Positions 16,002 to 26,056 of a stretch of 64,000 nt of DNA are shown here, one piece after another. The position numbers and the translations under genes are program-made. The notes under the pieces are model-generated. The model saw only the letters and a program-made list of their open reading frames with translations. It did not search any database and was not told the DNA's origin. The DNA lies in NCBI RefSeq assembly GCF_945836005.1, contig NZ_OX241534.1, forward strand, positions 1,536,275 through 1,600,274, read 5' to 3'. Source of the stretch: Candidatus Nitrosacidococcus sp. I8. GTDB lineage: Bacteria > Pseudomonadota > Gammaproteobacteria > Nitrosococcales > Nitrosococcaceae. Position 1 is the stretch's first letter. Every line of letters starts with the position of its first letter.

Positions 16002-18161
16002 TTATTTATTCTCTAATTTAGGTGCGGGAAAACAGATATGAAAGCAGGTACCACTTTCAGGAGGGTTTGGGCAATGCTCTAATATTGCACCATTGTTTTC
16101 TGCCAGCGCTCGAGCAAGATATAACCCCAATCCAGTACCATTAGTAGAGGTAAAGGGCTCAAAAAGATGATCCTTAATCTTTTTAGGAATACCGGGACCT
16201 GAATCAATAATTTCTACCATAACAGGATAAGGTCCTGTTTTCATGCACACAACAATTTTAAAATAAGGTGGTTGATCTATTTTTTTTCCATAATGCCACG
16301 CATTATCGCAAAGATTCCAAATGATTTGATGAAATTGAGAAGGATTAGCTTTGATAGCAATGGTATCGGATTCGATTTCTAGGCAGACGTGAGTCTCATC
16401 AGTTTGTTTGCTAATATAAAATTCCTCTAAAAAACGAGTAAACCAAGGTTTTAGGGTAATTTTTTCTACAATCCCTGGATCCTTACGGCTGAGTTGTAGT
16501 ACATTTTTAACAATTTCATTGATTCGGTTACTGTTAGTCAGAATGATATCTAATAGTCTTTGATTGCCTTTATCTAACTCAAGGGTTTCTTCAAGCAATT
16601 GACCTGCATGGCTAATGGCACCTAAGGGATTTCGAATTTCATGGGCAATACTTGCGGTGAGTCGCCCTAGAGACGCTAGCTTTAATTGTTGGGCTTGTTG
16701 GCGTAAGTAGGAATAATTTTCTAGAAAAATAAGGGTACTTTCCGTGCCCATTAAACGGGTAAATTTAGGCTGTAACTCAGGTAATTCTGGGGTAATATAC
16801 AGTATGTCTCGGCAAGCGCTAGCAGGGTTATTTTGCCAATTTTCCACGGCTTGAGCCAGTACAGGTATGGTCCGGATATTTAATGTATTCTGGTTGTTTT
16901 GGCTAAGCCCTAAAAAATCTCTGCCTTTTTGATTGATTATCTGGATTTTACCATTGTCTCCAACCACAAGCGCCCCATCTTGTAGGTGCTGAAAAATATA
17001 GTCTTTGAGTTGATTTAATTGCTCTAAATCCTGTCCTCTACGAGCAGCTAAAAGCTCACTGGAGCGTACTCGTGCGGTGAGTACTTGCGCCAGTAGTGCC
17101 GTGGTAAATAGAGAAATACCTAACAACCCTACTTGGGTATAGCTACCTACCTCAAGATCATCTTCAAAAAAATAGACATAGGAGTGTTCTAACAATAGAG
17201 CTAGCACAGCCAATGCTGCAAGCCCACTTGCAGTGGTACTTAAAGTCATGATACCCCCTGCGGCTACCGCTACAATGAGCAGCATACCTAAGCCACTGTT
17301 AATTCCCCCGCTGGTATGCATCAAAAGCACAATTATATTAATATCTATACTTAACTGTAGCCAAGTTTGGGTATTGAATTTTCCTATTTTAGTTAGGGTA
17401 GTCCCAATAAAAACGACACTTAAGAGGCAATAGGTAGCACTTATGATTGAGAAAAGATAGGGGTCATGATCCCCTAGAAGATTAGGGTGGGCTCCTGTAA
17501 ATGCGATTCCTACCAGAAGGGTAGCGAGCATGAGTCGATAAATGCCAAATACCGTCAGTGGTCCCCAAGCTTGATGGTTCTCGCTTTTACTCGATATATA
17601 TTTTGGGGAGGCTAGCTCTTGGCTCATTCGAATATGTTGGGCAAGTACTTGAGAAAGTAAAGCAGTAGAAAATAGGGCAATACCCAGTAAACCTGCTTGA
17701 GTATAGGTACCTTGAAATGACTGTTCAGATAAAAAACCATAGGAATGTTCAAATAGTAATGCTAATACAGCAAAAGCTGCTAATCCGCTAGAATGACGAC
17801 CTAGGGTTAAAATACCTCCAGCAGCTACAATAACCACCAAAAGTACTCCTAACCCACTGCCAATTCCCCCACTAGCATAAGTAAATAGAGAAACAACAAC
17901 AATGTCTGTACCTAGCTGTAACCAAACTTGATTATTAAAATCACCAAATTTAAATAGGGTTGCTAAAATAAAAATGATTGCACTACATTCATAGGCAATA
18001 CTGGCTCGCAAAAATAATATGGGATAATTTTGTCCTAAAGATCCAATGCCTATTAGTGCTACCCCTAACATAAGAGAGGCAACAATAAGGCGGTAAATGC
18101 TGAATACAGAGAGTAGATCCCAAGGATTTTTGCCAAAGATTTCGCTTTGTATCTCTTTCAT
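16002..18161 (-). CDS. pilS: Sensor histidine kinase PilS with duplicated six-helix membrane module
   Basis: Membrane histidine kinase for PilR. It has 719 residues, compared with about 530 for PilS of Pseudomonas. The excess is explained by a tandem duplication of the six-helix sensor module, residues ~14-184 and ~199-372. Matching landmarks are VFSIYRL/VFGIYRL, VWLQLGTDI/TWLQLSIDI, SGGIGSGLG/SGGINSGLG, VAAGGILTL/VAAGGIMTL, LALLFEHSY/LALLLEHSY and YTQAGLLGIALFSTALL/YTQVGLLGISLFTTALL. A PAS-like region (~383-480), the H-box SIAHEIRNPLGAISHAGQLL with His507, the N-box NLCDNAWHYG and the G-boxes DSGPGIP and GTGLGLYLA follow, so the kinase looks active. In Pseudomonas the PilS membrane segment senses PilA itself; a doubled module could read more than one of the nearby pilins, which is inference. 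Confidence 0.95.
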   Translation of the reverse strand: MKEIQSEIFGKNPWDLLSVFSIYRLIVASLMLGVALIGIGSLGQNYPILFLRASIAYECSAIIFILATLFKFGDFNNQVWLQLGTDIVVVSLFTYASGGIGSGLGVLLVVIVAAGGILTLGRHSSGLAAFAVLALLFEHSYGFLSEQSFQGTYTQAGLLGIALFSTALLSQVLAQHIRMSQELASPKYISSKSENHQAWGPLTVFGIYRLMLATLLVGIAFTGAHPNLLGDHDPYLFSIISATYCLLSVVFIGTTLTKIGKFNTQTWLQLSIDINIIVLLMHTSGGINSGLGMLLIVAVAAGGIMTLSTTASGLAALAVLALLLEHSYVYFFEDDLEVGSYTQVGLLGISLFTTALLAQVLTARVRSSELLAARRGQDLEQLNQLKDYIFQHLQDGALVVGDNGKIQIINQKGRDFLGLSQNNQNTLNIRTIPVLAQAVENWQNNPASACRDILYITPELPELQPKFTRLMGTESTLIFLENYSYLRQQAQQLKLASLGRLTASIAHEIRNPLGAISHAGQLLEETLELDKGNQRLLDIILTNSNRINEIVKNVLQLSRKDPGIVEKITLKPWFTRFLEEFYISKQTDETHVCLEIESDTIAIKANPSQFHQIIWNLCDNAWHYGKKIDQPPYFKIVVCMKTGPYPVMVEIIDSGPGIPKKIKDHLFEPFTSTNGTGLGLYLARALAENNGAILEHCPNPPESGTCFHICFPAPKLENK

Positions 18162-18209
18162 AGTGGTGATGTACTAAAGTGATAAGATAGTTAAAAAACA
18201 TTTTTATTA

Positions 18210-18443
18210 TTAATTTATTATAGAATCCTGATGTGCTTTGGAGCAAAAATAGCGACCATTGGCTTTAATCGCTTCTTGCTCTGGTAAAAATACATGGCAA
18301 TAAGCACAGCGCACCATAGCGTGCTCCGAGCTTTTTTTCTTTTTCTGATCCTGTTTTTTGGGGCTCCTTGATACGCCAGATAAATAATTTCTAGTAGCTA
18401 AGTAAACTAAAATAAAGAGTATACTAAATAATAACAAACGCAT
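18210..18443 (-). CDS. PP0621 family zinc-ribbon-like membrane protein
   Basis: Small protein of 77 residues. One N-terminal transmembrane helix (LLLFSILFILVYLATRNYL) is followed by a Lys-rich linker and a C-terminal motif MVRCAYCHVFLPEQEAI then GRYFCSKAH. The CxxC...C...H arrangement suggests a small metal-binding knuckle on the cytoplasmic or periplasmic face. Family members are commonly encoded next to pilS/pilR-type genes in gammaproteobacteria, as here (48 bp before pilS). The function is unknown. It also follows typA closely (6 bp), so the transcript may run typA-this gene-pilS-pilR. Confidence 0.85.
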   Translation of the reverse strand: MRLLLFSILFILVYLATRNYLSGVSRSPKKQDQKKKKSSEHAMVRCAYCHVFLPEQEAIKANGRYFCSKAHQDSIIN

Positions 18444-18449
18444 TATTTA

Positions 18450-20279
18450 TTATAGTTCTGCTGCTACTTTTGTTCTAGAAGCACGTTTTCTTTCATGCTC
18501 TAACAGTAGTTTTTTACGTAACCGAATATGCTCTGGTGTCACTTCGACTAACTCATCATCATCAATAAACTCAAGGGCTTGTTCTAAACTAAAGCATATA
18601 GGCGGTGTAAGCAGGATATTTTCATCGCTACCGGCTGCTCGAATGTTGGTGAGTTGTTTCGCTTTCAATGGATTGACTACTAAGTCATTTTCCCGGCTAT
18701 GAATTCCAATAACCATCCCTTCGTAAACTTCAGTGCCTGGGTTAATAAAGAGCCTGCCCCGCTCTTGTAATTTAAATAAGGCATAACCTAGGGCTTTACC
18801 CATACCGGTGGCAATGAGTACTCCGTTATTACGAGTCGTGATTTCTCCGGGTTTAATGGGTCCATAATGATCAAACACATGGTACATTAACCCAGTGCCT
18901 GAAGTGGCAGTCATAAATTCAGTTTGAAACCCAATTAATCCTCGAGAAGGGATCATATACTCTAGGCGTACCCGTCCTTTACCATCGGGGGTCATATTAG
19001 TAAGATCGCCTTTTCTGGTACCTAACTTTTCCATAATAGTACCTTGGTCTTCTGCTTCTACATCTGCAGTGAATTGCTCATAGGGTTCACAAAGCACGTC
19101 ATCTATTTCTTTGATGATTACCTCTGGTCGAGAAACACCGAGTTCATAGCCCTCTCGGCGCATATTTTCAATGAGGATGGATAAGTGTAGTTCGCCTCTT
19201 CCTGAGACTTTAAATTTATCCGGATCCTCTCCCTCCTCTACCCGTAAAGCTACATTATGGATTAGTTCTCGCTCTAGGCGCTCTTTAATTTGACGGCTCG
19301 TAATATATTTTCCTTCCCGACCGGCAAAAGGAGAGTTATTGACTTGAAAGGTCATACTGACAGTAGGTTCATCTACTGTTAAGGGAGGTAAAGCCTCTAC
19401 TTGACTAGGATCACAAAGAGTATCGGAAATTCTAATCTGATCAATGCCAGAGATAGCGATAATATCCCCAGCATTTGCTTCAGGAACTTCGGTACGTTTT
19501 AATCCAGTAAATCCCATGACTTGAAGAATTCGTCCTTTTCGACGGTTACCTTCCCGATCTACAATTTCTATCGGAAAATTAGTACGCACAGTTCCTCGTT
19601 GAATCCTACCTACCCCAATAGCCCCCACATAAGAGCTATAATCTAGGCTACTAATTTGCATCTGAAAAGGTCCTTCAAGACTCACATCTGGAGGAGGTAC
19701 TCGAGCAATAACTTCTTCAAATAGGGGATCCATAGTACCAGAGCGTGCACTAGAATCATGGCTAGCGTAACCATTTAAGGCTGAAGTATAAATCACTGGA
19801 AAATCTAGTTGTTTGTCTGTAGCACCTAGTCGATCAAATAAATCAAAGGTTTGATCCAGCACCCAATCTGGACGGCTACCCAACCGATCAATTTTATTGA
19901 TAACCACGATGGGGTTTAATCCCATATTAAAAGCTTTTTGAGTCACAAAACGAGTTTGCGGCATGGGACCATCCACCGCATCTACTAAAAGCAGTACTGA
20001 ATCTACCATGGACAGTACCCGCTCTACTTCTCCACCAAAATCGGCATGACCAGGGGTATCTACAATGTTAATTCGATAATTATTCCATTCAATAGCGGTA
20101 TTTTTAGCAAGAATGGTAATTCCACGTTCTCGCTCGAGATCATTGGAGTCCATAACCCGCTCACCCACACTTTCCCATGAATCGAAAGTGCCAGATTGTT
20201 TTAGGAGCTGATCAACTAGTGTGGTTTTACCATGATCAACGTGGGCAATAATCGCAATATTACGGAGCTTATTTAGCAT
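18450..20279 (-). CDS. typA: Translational GTPase TypA/BipA
   Basis: Ribosome-binding GTPase of the EF-G-like family, needed for 50S assembly and stress or cold adaptation. It has 609 residues, normal length. G1 is [10 protein letters not shown]2/G3 are RGITILAKN and [11 protein letters not shown], and G4 is NKIDR. The EF-G-like domains follow, and the TypA-specific C-terminal domain includes [20 protein letters not shown] and a tail [12 protein letters not shown]. An ATG at 20279 is the only sensible start. It is upstream of the PP0621-type gene and pilS, in the same direction. Confidence 0.97.
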   Translation of the reverse strand: MLNKLRNIAIIAHVDHGKTTLVDQLLKQSGTFDSWESVGERVMDSNDLERERGITILAKNTAIEWNNYRINIVDTPGHADFGGEVERVLSMVDSVLLLVDAVDGPMPQTRFVTQKAFNMGLNPIVVINKIDRLGSRPDWVLDQTFDLFDRLGATDKQLDFPVIYTSALNGYASHDSSARSGTMDPLFEEVIARVPPPDVSLEGPFQMQISSLDYSSYVGAIGVGRIQRGTVRTNFPIEIVDREGNRRKGRILQVMGFTGLKRTEVPEANAGDIIAISGIDQIRISDTLCDPSQVEALPPLTVDEPTVSMTFQVNNSPFAGREGKYITSRQIKERLERELIHNVALRVEEGEDPDKFKVSGRGELHLSILIENMRREGYELGVSRPEVIIKEIDDVLCEPYEQFTADVEAEDQGTIMEKLGTRKGDLTNMTPDGKGRVRLEYMIPSRGLIGFQTEFMTATSGTGLMYHVFDHYGPIKPGEITTRNNGVLIATGMGKALGYALFKLQERGRLFINPGTEVYEGMVIGIHSRENDLVVNPLKAKQLTNIRAAGSDENILLTPPICFSLEQALEFIDDDELVEVTPEHIRLRKKLLLEHERKRASRTKVAAEL

Positions 20280-20360
20280 AGATGATAGGAGGCGTTGATA
20301 TAAATTAAAGTAATTATCTGTTATTTTTAAACAAGTATTATATATACACTTTAACTAGAA

Positions 20361-21155
20361 TTATTCAAGTAAAGGATAGATAATTTGATAAATTTCTTTC
20401 TGAACAGATGGGGTACCTGCAATAACACTACCTGTAGTAAAACAGTCATGGCCTCCTGTAAAATCAGTGACAAAACCACCTGCCTCCCGGATAAGTAAAA
20501 TGCCAGCGGCAATGTCCCAAGGTGCTAGATCCATTTCCCAAAAGCCATCGAGCCTACCTGATGCTACATAAGCTAGATCAAGTGCAGCTGAGCCGGGTCT
20601 ACGAATATCACTTACATAGGGAAATAAAGCTTTAAAGGTGGCAAGATAAGTATCTAAGTAATGTTGTTTTTTAAAGGGGAATCCTGTGCCTAGTAATGCA
20701 CCTTCTAATCCTTGTTGCTTACTTACTCGAACTCGCCGATCATTTAGGAAAGCACCACTACCTTTTGAGGCGGTAAAAATTTCTTGCCGTAGGGGATCAT
20801 AAACTAATCCATGCTGTAACTGATCTTGATAGGTGATCCCAATAGAAACCGAAAACTGGGGAAATCCATGAAGGAAGTTAGTAGTACCATCTAAAGGATC
20901 AATAATCCAGGTCACTTCTTCTTTATTATTATGCCCTGTTAGTTCCCCCCCTTCTTCAGCTAGAATATTATGATGAGGGTAAGCCTTATGGATTGTTTTA
21001 ATAATTTCTTGCTCGGCAAATCGATCCACATCGCTGACAAAATCATTACGGCCTTTTTCAGTAATTTCCAGATAATTTACTCGATCTAAGGATCGTACAA
21101 TAATATTACCTGCATTACGGGCTGCCTGAGTAGCGATATTTAAAAGAGGATGCAT
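20361..21155 (-). CDS. suhB: Inositol monophosphatase family protein SuhB
   Basis: Mg-dependent phosphatase that in E. coli also acts as a structural partner of the rRNA antitermination complex. It has 264 residues. The metal-site motifs are AEEGGELTG, the signature WIIDPLDGTTNFLHGFPQFS, and the C-terminal PWDIAAGILLIREAGG. The N-terminus MHPLLNIATQAARNAGNIIVR matches SuhB. It is upstream of typA with an 81-bp gap and divergent from bamD. Substrate in this organism cannot be read from the sequence. Confidence 0.93.
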   Translation of the reverse strand: MHPLLNIATQAARNAGNIIVRSLDRVNYLEITEKGRNDFVSDVDRFAEQEIIKTIHKAYPHHNILAEEGGELTGHNNKEEVTWIIDPLDGTTNFLHGFPQFSVSIGITYQDQLQHGLVYDPLRQEIFTASKGSGAFLNDRRVRVSKQQGLEGALLGTGFPFKKQHYLDTYLATFKALFPYVSDIRRPGSAALDLAYVASGRLDGFWEMDLAPWDIAAGILLIREAGGFVTDFTGGHDCFTTGSVIAGTPSVQKEIYQIIYPLLE

Positions 21156-21299
21156 AAATTATTAGAATAAATAACTTTTTAAAATTAGACTTAAATAGAG
21201 ATTTTTATAGATGAATTTCTCAATTATACCTGATTTACATACGCAATATTGTGCCTCTATTTTAGCTTACGGCTATTTTATTTATTTTATAATTAAATC

Positions 21300-22157
21300 G
21301 TGCGAGTCTTTAAGATATTTATTTTATTAATTTTTTTTCTTTCCTTGGGAGGGTGCTCTGCGTTAAAGAATCTTAAAAAAAATGCAGATAAGGAAAAAGA
21401 AAAAAAAGAGGAGCAAGGTCGTAGTGAATGGACAGTAGATCGCTACTACGCTGAGGCAAAGTCCAAACTTGAGTCCGAAGAGTATAAAGATGCGGCGAAA
21501 CTCTATGAGCAGCTAGAATCTCGCTACCCTTTTGGGGAATATGCCCAACAATCTCTGTTAGAATCTGCCTATGCCTATTATAAAACTAATCAAGACGAAT
21601 CAGCCATTGCCTCCATTAACCGATTTATTCAACTCTACCCGCTAAATAAAAATCTGGATTATGCTTACTACCTAAAAGGGCTGGTAAATTTTAATCGGGG
21701 TGTGGGGATCATTCAAAAATATGTCCCTTACGATGAAACCCAGAGAGATCCTGCCTCTGCTGAGGAATCTTTAAAAGATTTTAAATCTGTAGTACAAAGA
21801 TTTCCTAACAGTCAATATGCTAAAGATGCCGGTCAACGAATTGTTTACCTACGCAACCGGCTGGCTCAACATGAACTTAATGTAGCCCACTATTATATGA
21901 GGCGAAACGCTTATGTTGGTGCTATTAACCGTGCCCAATATGTAGTGGAAAACTATCAGCGTACCCCAGCTGTGCCGGAAGCTTTAACGATTATGGTGCG
22001 AGGTTACAAAATTTTAGGGTTAGATGATTTAGCTAAAAATAATTTTGAAATTCTTGAACGTAACTACCCAGGATATTTTGGGGTATCTCGAGCTAAAGAA
22101 CTTAAAATTATTAAAGAAAAACAAGGAGAAATCACTGGCACTACCACTAAAAAATAG
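21300..22157 (+). CDS. bamD: Outer-membrane protein assembly factor BamD
   Basis: Essential lipoprotein of the BAM complex that inserts beta-barrel proteins. It has 285 residues with a lipoprotein signal MRVFKIFILLIFFLSLGGCS (lipobox LGGC). Tetratricopeptide-like repeats follow, including YEQLESRYPFGEYAQQSLLE, FIQLYPLNKNLDYAYYLKG and FKSVVQRFPNSQYAKDA. The start is GTG 21300 with no clear Shine-Dalgarno; no better start gives the signal peptide. A charged KEKEKKEEQ linker after the lipid-anchored Cys is normal for the family. It stops 1 bp before the convergent sucD stop. Confidence 0.93.
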   Translation: MRVFKIFILLIFFLSLGGCSALKNLKKNADKEKEKKEEQGRSEWTVDRYYAEAKSKLESEEYKDAAKLYEQLESRYPFGEYAQQSLLESAYAYYKTNQDESAIASINRFIQLYPLNKNLDYAYYLKGLVNFNRGVGIIQKYVPYDETQRDPASAEESLKDFKSVVQRFPNSQYAKDAGQRIVYLRNRLAQHELNVAHYYMRRNAYVGAINRAQYVVENYQRTPAVPEALTIMVRGYKILGLDDLAKNNFEILERNYPGYFGVSRAKELKIIKEKQGEITGTTTKK

Positions 22158-22158
22158 C

Positions 22159-23028
22159 TTAAGAAATCTGCTCTGCCATTCTGATTCCCATATCTGCTGG
22201 AGAGTGGGCGATAGTGATACCGGCATTTTGTAGTGCATTAATTTTATCTTCTGCTTTTCCTTGGCTACCACTAATAATTGCCCCAGCATGACCCATCCGC
22301 TTTCCTTTAGGGGCCGTGATTCCTGCAATGTAGGCAACCACAGGCTTGGTAATATGTTCTTGAATATAGCGAGCAGCCTCTTCTTCAGCGCTACCCCCAA
22401 TTTCTCCAACTAAAATAATACCTTCCGTTTGGGGATCTTCTTGAAAGAGTTTAAGACAATCAATAAAATTCATGCCTTGGATAGGATCGCCCCCAATCCC
22501 AATACAGGTACTTTGACCTAATCCTTGCTGGGTGGTTTGATGCACTGCCTCATAGGTTAAAGTACCAGATCTAGAAATAATACCTACCTTTCCAGGTTGA
22601 TGGATATTGCCAGGCATAATGCCAATTTTACAAGCACCCGGAGTAATAATCCCAGGACAATTTGGACCAATTAAATAAGATGAACTACCTATAAGTGCTC
22701 TTTTCACTTTAAGCATATCAAGAATAGGAATTCCTTCAGTAATGCAGACAATAATTTCTATTCCTGAATCGGCTGCTTCCAAAATTGCATCAGCAGCAAG
22801 GGCAGCGGGTACGTAGATCATGGTGGCATTAGCTCCCGTAGCTTTGACTGCCTCTGCTACCGTATTAAATACAGGACGAGCTAAATGGGTTTGACCACCT
22901 TTACTTGGCGTAACACCGCCTACCAGTTGTGTACCATATTTTATTGCTTGCTCTGAGTGAAAAGTCCCTTGTTTACCAGTAAATCCTTGGCAAATAACTC
23001 GAGTATGGTGACTAATTAATATGCTCAT
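22159..23028 (-). CDS. sucD: Succinyl-CoA ligase alpha subunit
   Basis: TCA-cycle enzyme subunit that binds CoA and carries the phosphorylated His. It has 289 residues. Visible features are [16 protein letters not shown] (CoA-binding Rossmann segment), [20 protein letters not shown], and the active-site region GHAGAIISG with the phospho-His. The partner beta subunit is encoded 13 bp upstream. Together they convert succinyl-CoA to succinate with nucleotide-triphosphate formation. Confidence 0.97.
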   Translation of the reverse strand: MSILISHHTRVICQGFTGKQGTFHSEQAIKYGTQLVGGVTPSKGGQTHLARPVFNTVAEAVKATGANATMIYVPAALAADAILEAADSGIEIIVCITEGIPILDMLKVKRALIGSSSYLIGPNCPGIITPGACKIGIMPGNIHQPGKVGIISRSGTLTYEAVHQTTQQGLGQSTCIGIGGDPIQGMNFIDCLKLFQEDPQTEGIILVGEIGGSAEEEAARYIQEHITKPVVAYIAGITAPKGKRMGHAGAIISGSQGKAEDKINALQNAGITIAHSPADMGIRMAEQIS

Positions 23029-23041
23029 TTTCTAATTTAAT

Positions 23042-24199
23042 TTAAGGTTGGGCAGCGAGAACCGCCTTATGGGCAGCATCAGTAAGATCATTGGCTGATA
23101 TTAAATTTAGCCCGCTTTTAGCAAGTAAATTTCTACCCTGATCTGCATTGGTTCCTGCTAAGCGCACCACAACAGGAAGCTGTAAATTTACTTCTTTCAC
23201 TGCTTGAATAATCCCTTCTGCAATAAGATCGCAGCGGACAATTCCACCAAAAATGTTAATTAAAATAGATTTGACTGTACCATCAGCTAAAATGAGCTTA
23301 AATGCCTCTGCAACCCGTTCAGCAGTAGCAGTACCGCCTACATCTAAGAAATTAGCCGGATTACCTCCATGGAGTTTAATTAAATCCATAGTTGCCATGG
23401 CTAATCCTGCTCCATTGACCATACAGGCGATATCCCCCTCTAGAGCTACATAATTTAACCCATAGGATCTTGCTTTAACTTCTCTTTGATCTTCTTGGGT
23501 AGTATCCCTTAGAGTATCCCAATAGGGGTGGCGAAAACTGGCATTATCATCTAAAACAATTTTTGCATCTAATGCAACTAAAGTACCCTGATCAGTAATT
23601 GCTAAGGGATTTATCTCTACTAAACTCGCATCGTGATCGATAAACAGTTGATATATTTGCTCCATAATGTGTTTTAACTGTTTATGCTGATCAGGATTTA
23701 ACTTAAGGGCAAACCCGATTTGGCGACATTGATAAGACATTAACCCCATTACTGGATGAATACCTAGCTGAAGTATTTCATCAGAATGAGTGTGCGCCAC
23801 TTGTTCAATATCTATTCCCCCGTGCTCCGAGGCGACAATAGTAATTTGATTAAGTTGGCGGTTAATTGTAAAAGCAAGATAGCACTCTTGAATAATAGTA
23901 GAGGCTTCTTCAATTAAAATATGATATACAGGTAGCCCCCGTACTGAAGTTTGATTAGTAGCTAAGCGGTCCCCTAAAAGCTGATTGCAAAAATCTAAGA
24001 TCTTATTTGGGTTATCACTGACTAAAACCCCACCTGCTTTACCTCGTCCTCCTGCATGAATTTGAGCTTTAGCTACCCAGCGGTGATTAGAGCTAAATAG
24101 CTCAGTGATTTTAGTATTAGAGTCTATTACTTTTCCCTTAGGGATAGGGATTTTATATTGAGTAAATAACTCTTTTGCCTGAAATTCATGCAAGATCAT
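23042..24199 (-). CDS. sucC: Succinyl-CoA ligase beta subunit (ADP-forming)
   Basis: Nucleotide-binding subunit with an ATP-grasp fold, 385 residues. It starts MILHEFQAKELFTQYKIPIP, the standard SucC N-terminus. KAQIHAGGRGKAGGV is the phosphate-binding loop, LVEINPLAI the Mg site, and FLDVGGTATAERV together with NIFGGIVRCD the C-terminal domain. It is the first gene of sucCD here. The gene downstream of the pair is the convergent bamD, and a broken short-chain dehydrogenase lies upstream. Confidence 0.97.
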   Translation of the reverse strand: MILHEFQAKELFTQYKIPIPKGKVIDSNTKITELFSSNHRWVAKAQIHAGGRGKAGGVLVSDNPNKILDFCNQLLGDRLATNQTSVRGLPVYHILIEEASTIIQECYLAFTINRQLNQITIVASEHGGIDIEQVAHTHSDEILQLGIHPVMGLMSYQCRQIGFALKLNPDQHKQLKHIMEQIYQLFIDHDASLVEINPLAITDQGTLVALDAKIVLDDNASFRHPYWDTLRDTTQEDQREVKARSYGLNYVALEGDIACMVNGAGLAMATMDLIKLHGGNPANFLDVGGTATAERVAEAFKLILADGTVKSILINIFGGIVRCDLIAEGIIQAVKEVNLQLPVVVRLAGTNADQGRNLLAKSGLNLISANDLTDAAHKAVLAAQP

Positions 24200-24228
24200 A
24201 GATTAAAATTTAATAAGGTTATTTATAT

Positions 24229-25002
24229 TTATTTAGTGGTATAGCCACCATTAATCAAAATAGTTTGACCAGTAACCCACCAGCCATCACTTACTAGATG
24301 GCGAACAAATGGGATGACATTTTCAATATCGGTTAATCCAGTTTTACTAAAAGGAGAAAGAGCCGCTGCAGTTTTATGATAAGCAACTGCCTCTGGACCT
24401 TCAGCGGGATAGAAAAATGGCGTATCCATTGGACCCGGACCTACTGCGGTCACTGAAATACCTCGTGCTCCAAATTCTTTAGCAGCCGCTCGAGTAAAAT
24501 GCTCAACTGCTACTTTAGTGCCTGCATAAGTTGCATAAAATGGGGTAAACGCACCTAATAAGGAAGTGACTAAGGTGAGGATTTTTCCATTGTCATTGGC
24601 ATGTTTTCCAGCCTCCTTAAGGAAGAAAAACGCAGTCTTACTATTAATTGCAGCCATTTTATCATACTCAGCTTCGCTTATTTCTACTAGGGGTTTTTTC
24701 AATACCTTACCTACCGTATTGATTGGAATATCAGGTCAACCTATTGCGGCAATGGCATCTGAGAACAATTTTTCCATAGCACTTGCCGTAGTTAAATCTG
24801 CTTGTAAGGCGATTGCTTTGGTACCTGTTTTTTCAATTTTGGCAACAACAGAATCAGCTTCTGCTTTATTTGCTAGACTATGATAATGGATTGCTATTGC
24901 TTTAGCTCCCTGTGCAGCAAGATCTTTTGCAGTCAATCCACCTAGATTTTTTGCTCCTCCTGTAATTAAAACGACTTTACCCTTAATACTATGGTGAGAC
25001 AT
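24229..25002 (-). pseudogene. Short-chain dehydrogenase/reductase interrupted by an in-frame TGA
   Basis: One reading frame encodes a complete ~257-residue SDR except for a TGA at 24736-24738. The upstream part (from ATG 25002, GGAG Shine-Dalgarno) has the cofactor motif TGGAKNLGG and D in LQADLTT. The downstream part resumes in the same frame with [14 protein letters not shown], the catalytic Ser region LVTSLLGAF, and YAGTK (Tyr-x-x-x-Lys). It ends in WVTGQTILINGGYT. The stop replaces the variable residue after Gly in the GxxDxxIN motif, where Lys or Arg is common; a single C-to-T change from CGA would create it. No other damage is seen, so the mutation is recent, a sequencing error, or read through. 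TTG 24702 could restart the C-terminal part, but without a Rossmann fold. Confidence 0.8.
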
Positions 25003-25051
25003 GGTAGAAAACTCCTAGAGATATATCTATTTCAAATAAGTATAATTAATT

Positions 25052-26050
25052 TTAAGCGAGATCTATAGGGAAAGTAAGCACCTCTTTGATATGCTGGCTA
25101 CCTAGCTGTAGCATCAATAAACGATCGATGCCAAGTGCTACCCCAGCACAGTTTGGTAAGCCATGAGCAAGTGCTGCTAAAAGTCTTTTATCCATAGAGA
25201 TACCTGCTAATCCATGTTCCTTTCGATAGGTTAAATTTTCCTTAAATCGTTGGAGTTGCTCTTCGTAATTGGCTAGTTCATAGTAGCCATTGGCTAGTTC
25301 GACTCCTTGATAATATACTTCAAACCGTTCTGCTATTTGGGTTGAATCGGTAGTTGAAATAGGACGAGTACGAGCAAGTTGTGCCTCAGAGGCAGGATAG
25401 TGATAAATAAAATAAGGACATTCATGACCTAAATTAGGTTCTATCACTGTTGATAAAAGGAAGTCTAAATAGGTTTGCCGGGGCAGTATATCATCTACTT
25501 TAGCATGATAGAATCCATAATCTATAGCAAGCTGCGCTAGATCTTTATCAGAGACAGTGAATACATCTACTTTAAAATAATGATCGAACAATTCTTGGTA
25601 GGTTATTTTAGTATGGGTAGATGTTCTTAAAATCCGTGATAGTAGAGAATCTACCTCATCCATAAGATCAAAATGATCAAAATCTACTCGATACCATTCT
25701 AGTAAACTAAATTCAGGATTGTGATAACGCCCTACTTCTCCGCTACGAAATGCTTTAGTAATCTGATAAATAGATCCTATGCCATTTGCAAGTAAGCGCT
25801 TCATGGCATATTCAGGGGAAGTTTGTAAAAATAATGGCTGGGATTTTGAAGAGGCTGTAGTCTGACAAGAAGCTACTATATTTTCGAGGTGAGGAGCTAT
25901 TGTACCTGATTGGGAGAGTATGGGTGTTTCTACTTCTAATACATCTCGCTGGGCAAAAAAAGATCTAATATTGGTCAGCAATTGTGCACGGGCAACTAAA
26001 GCTGCTTTAGTTGCCGTAGGTTGCCATTGAACTCCCTGTTCTGCTTCCAT
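25052..26050 (-). CDS. epmA: EF-P-(R)-beta-lysine ligase EpmA
   Basis: Class II lysyl-tRNA-synthetase paralogue that attaches (R)-beta-lysine to Lys34 of EF-P rather than to tRNA. It has 332 residues and lacks the N-terminal anticodon-binding domain of LysS, as expected. Class II motif 2 is FRSGEVGRYHNPEFSLLEWY and motif 3 includes GVALGIDRLLML. TSPEYAMKRLLANG is also a family mark. It lies 6 bp after efp, in the same direction, and epmB is divergent on the other side of efp, so the complete modification set is together. Confidence 0.95.
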   Translation of the reverse strand: MEAEQGVQWQPTATKAALVARAQLLTNIRSFFAQRDVLEVETPILSQSGTIAPHLENIVASCQTTASSKSQPLFLQTSPEYAMKRLLANGIGSIYQITKAFRSGEVGRYHNPEFSLLEWYRVDFDHFDLMDEVDSLLSRILRTSTHTKITYQELFDHYFKVDVFTVSDKDLAQLAIDYGFYHAKVDDILPRQTYLDFLLSTVIEPNLGHECPYFIYHYPASEAQLARTRPISTTDSTQIAERFEVYYQGVELANGYYELANYEEQLQRFKENLTYRKEHGLAGISMDKRLLAALAHGLPNCAGVALGIDRLLMLQLGSQHIKEVLTFPIDLA

Positions 26051-26056
26051 GTAAAT

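Noticed and set aside
24736-24738. TGA as selenocysteine in the SDR
   Set aside because: The SDR family has no catalytic residue here, no selenoprotein relative is known to me, and I see no SECIS-like hairpin right after the codon.
24566-24883. 105-codon plus-strand frame across the SDR
   Set aside because: It crosses the TGA site on the opposite strand, has no domain signal and no Shine-Dalgarno, and the minus-strand SDR explains the coding signal.
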